Origin: Rhodobacteraceae bacterium UBA6796
GTDB lineage: Bacteria > Pseudomonadota > Alphaproteobacteria > Rhodobacterales > Rhodobacteraceae
NCBI GenBank assembly: GCA_002452815.1
Contig: DKFM01000008.1
Location: 225,862 to 289,861, forward strand
Direction: 5' to 3'
Length of the DNA: 64,000 nt
Position 1 is the stretch's first letter. Every line of letters starts with the position of its first letter. This document shows, in pieces, positions 62,285 to 64,000 of this stretch. The position numbers and the translations under genes were made by a program. The notes under the pieces were generated by a model, which was not told the origin of the DNA, made no database searches, and saw only the letters and a program-made list of their open reading frames with translations.

Positions 62285-63441
62285 TGTGCGGCCCCCCGGG
62301 TCTCGACAAGGCGCGCGAACAGGCTGGCGCCCACCGGCAGGATCGCATCGTCAAAGATGAACCCCGGGTTGTGCAGCGGCACAGTGCCACCATGGCCAAG
62401 GGTGCAATAGGCCCCCGGAACGAGTCTGAGCATGTCTGCCATATCTTCTGATCCCATCTGCAGGTCGGTTTTCTCGAAGGTGTTTTCGGCGCCCACGACC
62501 CCGGCCGCGCAGGCCAGCATGTCGGAGGTGCGCACGGGGTCGTTCATCAGCACGTCGAAGACGTTCCAGATCTTGAGGCCGATCTCGCAGGCATGCGCGG
62601 TGGCAAATCCGGCGCAGATCTGTGTCATGCGCTCCGCGATCAGGCGGCCGGTGGCATCATCGAAATAGCGCACGGTTCCCGACAGGCCGGCGCTGTCGGG
62701 GATCACGTTATAGGCCGAGCCCGCGTTGAATTTGGTGACCGACAATACCGCAGGCCGGGTCGGCGCGACATTGCGTGCAACGATGCCCTGCAGCTCCTTG
62801 ATCAACCCGGCGCCGATCACGATCGGGTCCGTGCTGTCCTGCGGGTTGGCGCCGTGACTGCCGCGCCCGGCAATCGTGATGTCAAAGAAATCGGCCCCCG
62901 CCATCGCGGCCCCCGGTTTCACCCCGATCGTACCGGGGCGCTGACCGGGGGCGTTGTGCAGCCCATACAGCTCGTCGCAGGGGAAGCGCTCGAACAGCCC
63001 GTCACGGATCATTGCGCGGGCGCCGCCCAGCCCCTCTTCCGCGGGCTGGAAGATGAAGACGGCCCGCCCTGCGAAATCCCGCGTCTCGGCCAGATAACGC
63101 GCGGCCCCCAACAAGATCGTCGTGTGCCCGTCATGCCCGCAGCCGTGAAACACCCCCGGTGTCTGCGAAGCATAGGGAAGGTTGGTCATCTCCTCCATCG
63201 GCAGCGCATCCATATCCGCGCGCAGCCCGATACTGCGCCCGGGGCGGTTGCCCTCCAGCACCCCGACCACGCCGGTACCGCCCAATCCGCGCGTCACCGT
63301 GATCCCCCAGCTTTCCAGAAGCTCCGCGACCCGCGCCGAGGTGCGGTGTTCGGCAAAGCCGATTTCGGGGTGTCGGTGAAAGTCGCGACGCAGGGCGGTC
63401 AGGTCGTCGGCGAAGGCCGCGATGCGGGGGAGCGTGGGCAC
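62281..63441 (-). CDS. M20 family amidohydrolase, hippurate hydrolase/AmhX-like
   Basis: This 386-residue protein has the M20D motifs DFHRHPEIGFAEHRTSA, GLRADMDALPMEE, FHGCGHDGHTTILLGAA and IFQPAEEGLGGARAM. It hydrolyses N-acyl or aromatic acyl amino acids such as hippurate or indole-3-acetyl conjugates. The GTG at 63441 with GGAG upstream begins the conserved N-terminus; the longer ATG frame runs into an operator-like palindrome. First gene of a four-gene operon. Confidence 0.87.
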   Translation of the reverse strand: MPTLPRIAAFADDLTALRRDFHRHPEIGFAEHRTSARVAELLESWGITVTRGLGGTGVVGVLEGNRPGRSIGLRADMDALPMEEMTNLPYASQTPGVFHGCGHDGHTTILLGAARYLAETRDFAGRAVFIFQPAEEGLGGARAMIRDGLFERFPCDELYGLHNAPGQRPGTIGVKPGAAMAGADFFDITIAGRGSHGANPQDSTDPIVIGAGLIKELQGIVARNVAPTRPAVLSVTKFNAGSAYNVIPDSAGLSGTVRYFDDATGRLIAERMTQICAGFATAHACEIGLKIWNVFDVLMNDPVRTSDMLACAAGVVGAENTFEKTDLQMGSEDMADMLRLVPGAYCTLGHGGTVPLHNPGFIFDDAILPVGASLFARLVETRGAAQ

Positions 63442-63464
63442 GAGCGTCTCCGGTTTAAAGGTCG

Positions 63465-63476
63465 ATTGTCGACAAT
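63465..63476. promoter_or_regulatory. Perfect palindrome ATTGTCGACAAT upstream of the M20/kinase operon
   Basis: The 12-bp palindrome is 23 bp upstream of the GTG start. On the minus strand a promoter-like TTGACG (63497-63502), 17-bp spacer, CCTATT (63474-63479) would place the transcript start inside it, as for a repressor site. A one-mismatch copy lies before the Dpp-like operon. Confidence 0.55.
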
Positions 63477-63483
63477 AGGTCAA

Positions 63484-63900
63484 CTGGCGACCTCCCCGTC
63501 AATCCCCATGTGACCGGAAGTGGGCCTGTGCCGGCGTGTTGCCCAAGAACCGGGCAGTTCACATCAGCCTGACCCTTCATCGCGTGATCGAGGCGGGCAT
63601 TGCCAGCTCGGGCGCGGAGGGTTCCGAGGGAGGCGGCCCGCGCTACGCGAGTCACCCGACACCGGGCGACTCGCGAGACGACAGGGCGAGTCGCGCCACG
63701 GCAGGGTGTGATTCCCCAGGGGAGGGCCCCTGACCGACACGCTGACACCCGCAAGGCCGTGGGTCCCGGGCTCTCTGCCCGCCGAGTCGCGCCCCTCTCG
63801 TCACGGTGTGACCTGCGTGCAAAACCTCTGTGTTTTATGGCCTGATCGGCCGTGATGCCGGGTGCATGATGGCGGCGACGGGCCTTGCCTGCGCGGCAGC
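63484..63900. other. Gene-free stretch
   Basis: About 420 bp between the M20 operon promoter and the AT-rich right-edge promoter. Short open frames exist in most directions but have no ribosome site, no recognisable domain and biased Arg/Gly content. A perfect 9-bp inverted repeat GCGACTCGC-N11-GCGAGTCGC lies at 63666-63694. Confidence 0.6.
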
Positions 63901-63974
63901 TATTGGCCCGAAAACGAATTTTTTCATTTTTCCCAAAAAATGGGCTTGCGGAGTTTGGTGAGTCTCCGTAGAAC
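63901..63974 (+). promoter_or_regulatory. Strong sigma70-type promoter with UP-element-like tract (rRNA-type)
   Basis: TTGCGG (63946-63951), 17-bp spacer, TAGAAC (63969-63974) is followed by a GC-rich discriminator GCCCCTC. The region just upstream (63910-63940) is a run of A/T tracts, resembling an UP element. Combination of UP element and GC-rich discriminator is typical of rRNA promoters under stringent control. No RNA gene is visible before the window ends. Confidence 0.5.
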
Positions 63975-64000
63975 GCCCCTCACCGAAGCGGGACACACCG

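Noticed and set aside
63666..63694. GCGACTCGC-N11-GCGAGTCGC inverted repeat
   Set aside because: No T-run on either side and no gene to control; in very GC-rich DNA such a repeat may be chance.
63455..63845. Several short open frames in the gene-free right region
   Set aside because: No ribosome sites, no conserved features and overlapping in conflicting frames; probably non-coding.

Overview
The window is GC-rich, with tightly packed genes, frequent 4-bp ATGA overlaps, many GTG starts and long spurious antisense reading frames. The gene content (MbfA, xseB-ispA-dxs, Urt-like, TRAP and Dpp-type transporters, a nitrous oxide reductase maturation cluster) and an intergenic repeat reading GCCTCCGGCGGGAGTATTT..GCCAAGAAGAAG point to an alphaproteobacterium, most likely Rhodobacteraceae, with denitrification capacity. 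The genus cannot be fixed from the sequence alone. No CRISPR array, prophage, insertion sequence or other mobile element is visible.

Left edge (1-4.6 kb): the end of a nitrous-oxide-reductase accessory operon, with the tail of a NapG/NosG-type ferredoxin followed by NosH, NosF, NosL and NosY homologues. A convergent TlpA-like thioredoxin and SCO copper-protein pair follows, with an FNR-type site upstream of sco. The region from 4.6 to 29.8 kb is mainly housekeeping: a BASS transporter, yggT-recQ, a thioesterase, an MFS exporter, mepA, a phytase-like esterase, a queuosine-precursor transporter, a small structured transcript with an 18-codon reading frame, xseB-ispA-dxs (isoprenoids), ornithine cyclodeaminase-HAD-UPF0178-fghA, an AEC transporter, mbfA (iron export), a tiny secreted protein preceded by three palindromes, trhO, pncA-pncB (NAD salvage), a Pit phosphate transporter, dapF-mtaB, arfB-kinase-Nudix, and tRNA-Lys(UUU).

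30-36.5 kb: a DctPQM TRAP operon diverges from a LysR regulator, acyl-CoA synthetase and enoyl-CoA hydratase, suggesting import and CoA activation of a carboxylic acid. 36.5-45.7 kb (all minus strand): an amide/urea-type utilisation operon. A cytoplasmic AmiC-like receptor and an ANTAR antiterminator (AmiR-like) come first. They are followed by a leader with two tandem hairpins and an intrinsic terminator, then a nitrilase-family amidohydrolase, a periplasmic binding protein, a permease, a fused permease-ATPase, a second ATPase and an amidase. The layout predicts ligand-controlled transcription antitermination.

45.7-63.5 kb: a peptide/amide scavenging island. One operon carries a Dpp-like ABC transporter, an M81 (MlrC) protein, a gamma-glutamyltransferase-like enzyme, an amidase and a GntR/FCD regulator. 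An ArgE/DapE-type deacylase diverges from an IclR regulator. A second operon encodes two M20 peptidases, an aminoglycoside-phosphotransferase-fold kinase and a class-III PLP phospho-lyase. The last two resemble the hydroxylysine (or ethanolamine) kinase / O-phospho-amine lyase pair. Matching ATTGTCGACAAT-like palindromes in front of both operons suggest a shared regulator. The right edge (63.5-64 kb) has no gene but ends in an AT-rich tract and a strong sigma70-type promoter with a GC-rich discriminator, plausibly the start of an rRNA operon just outside the window.
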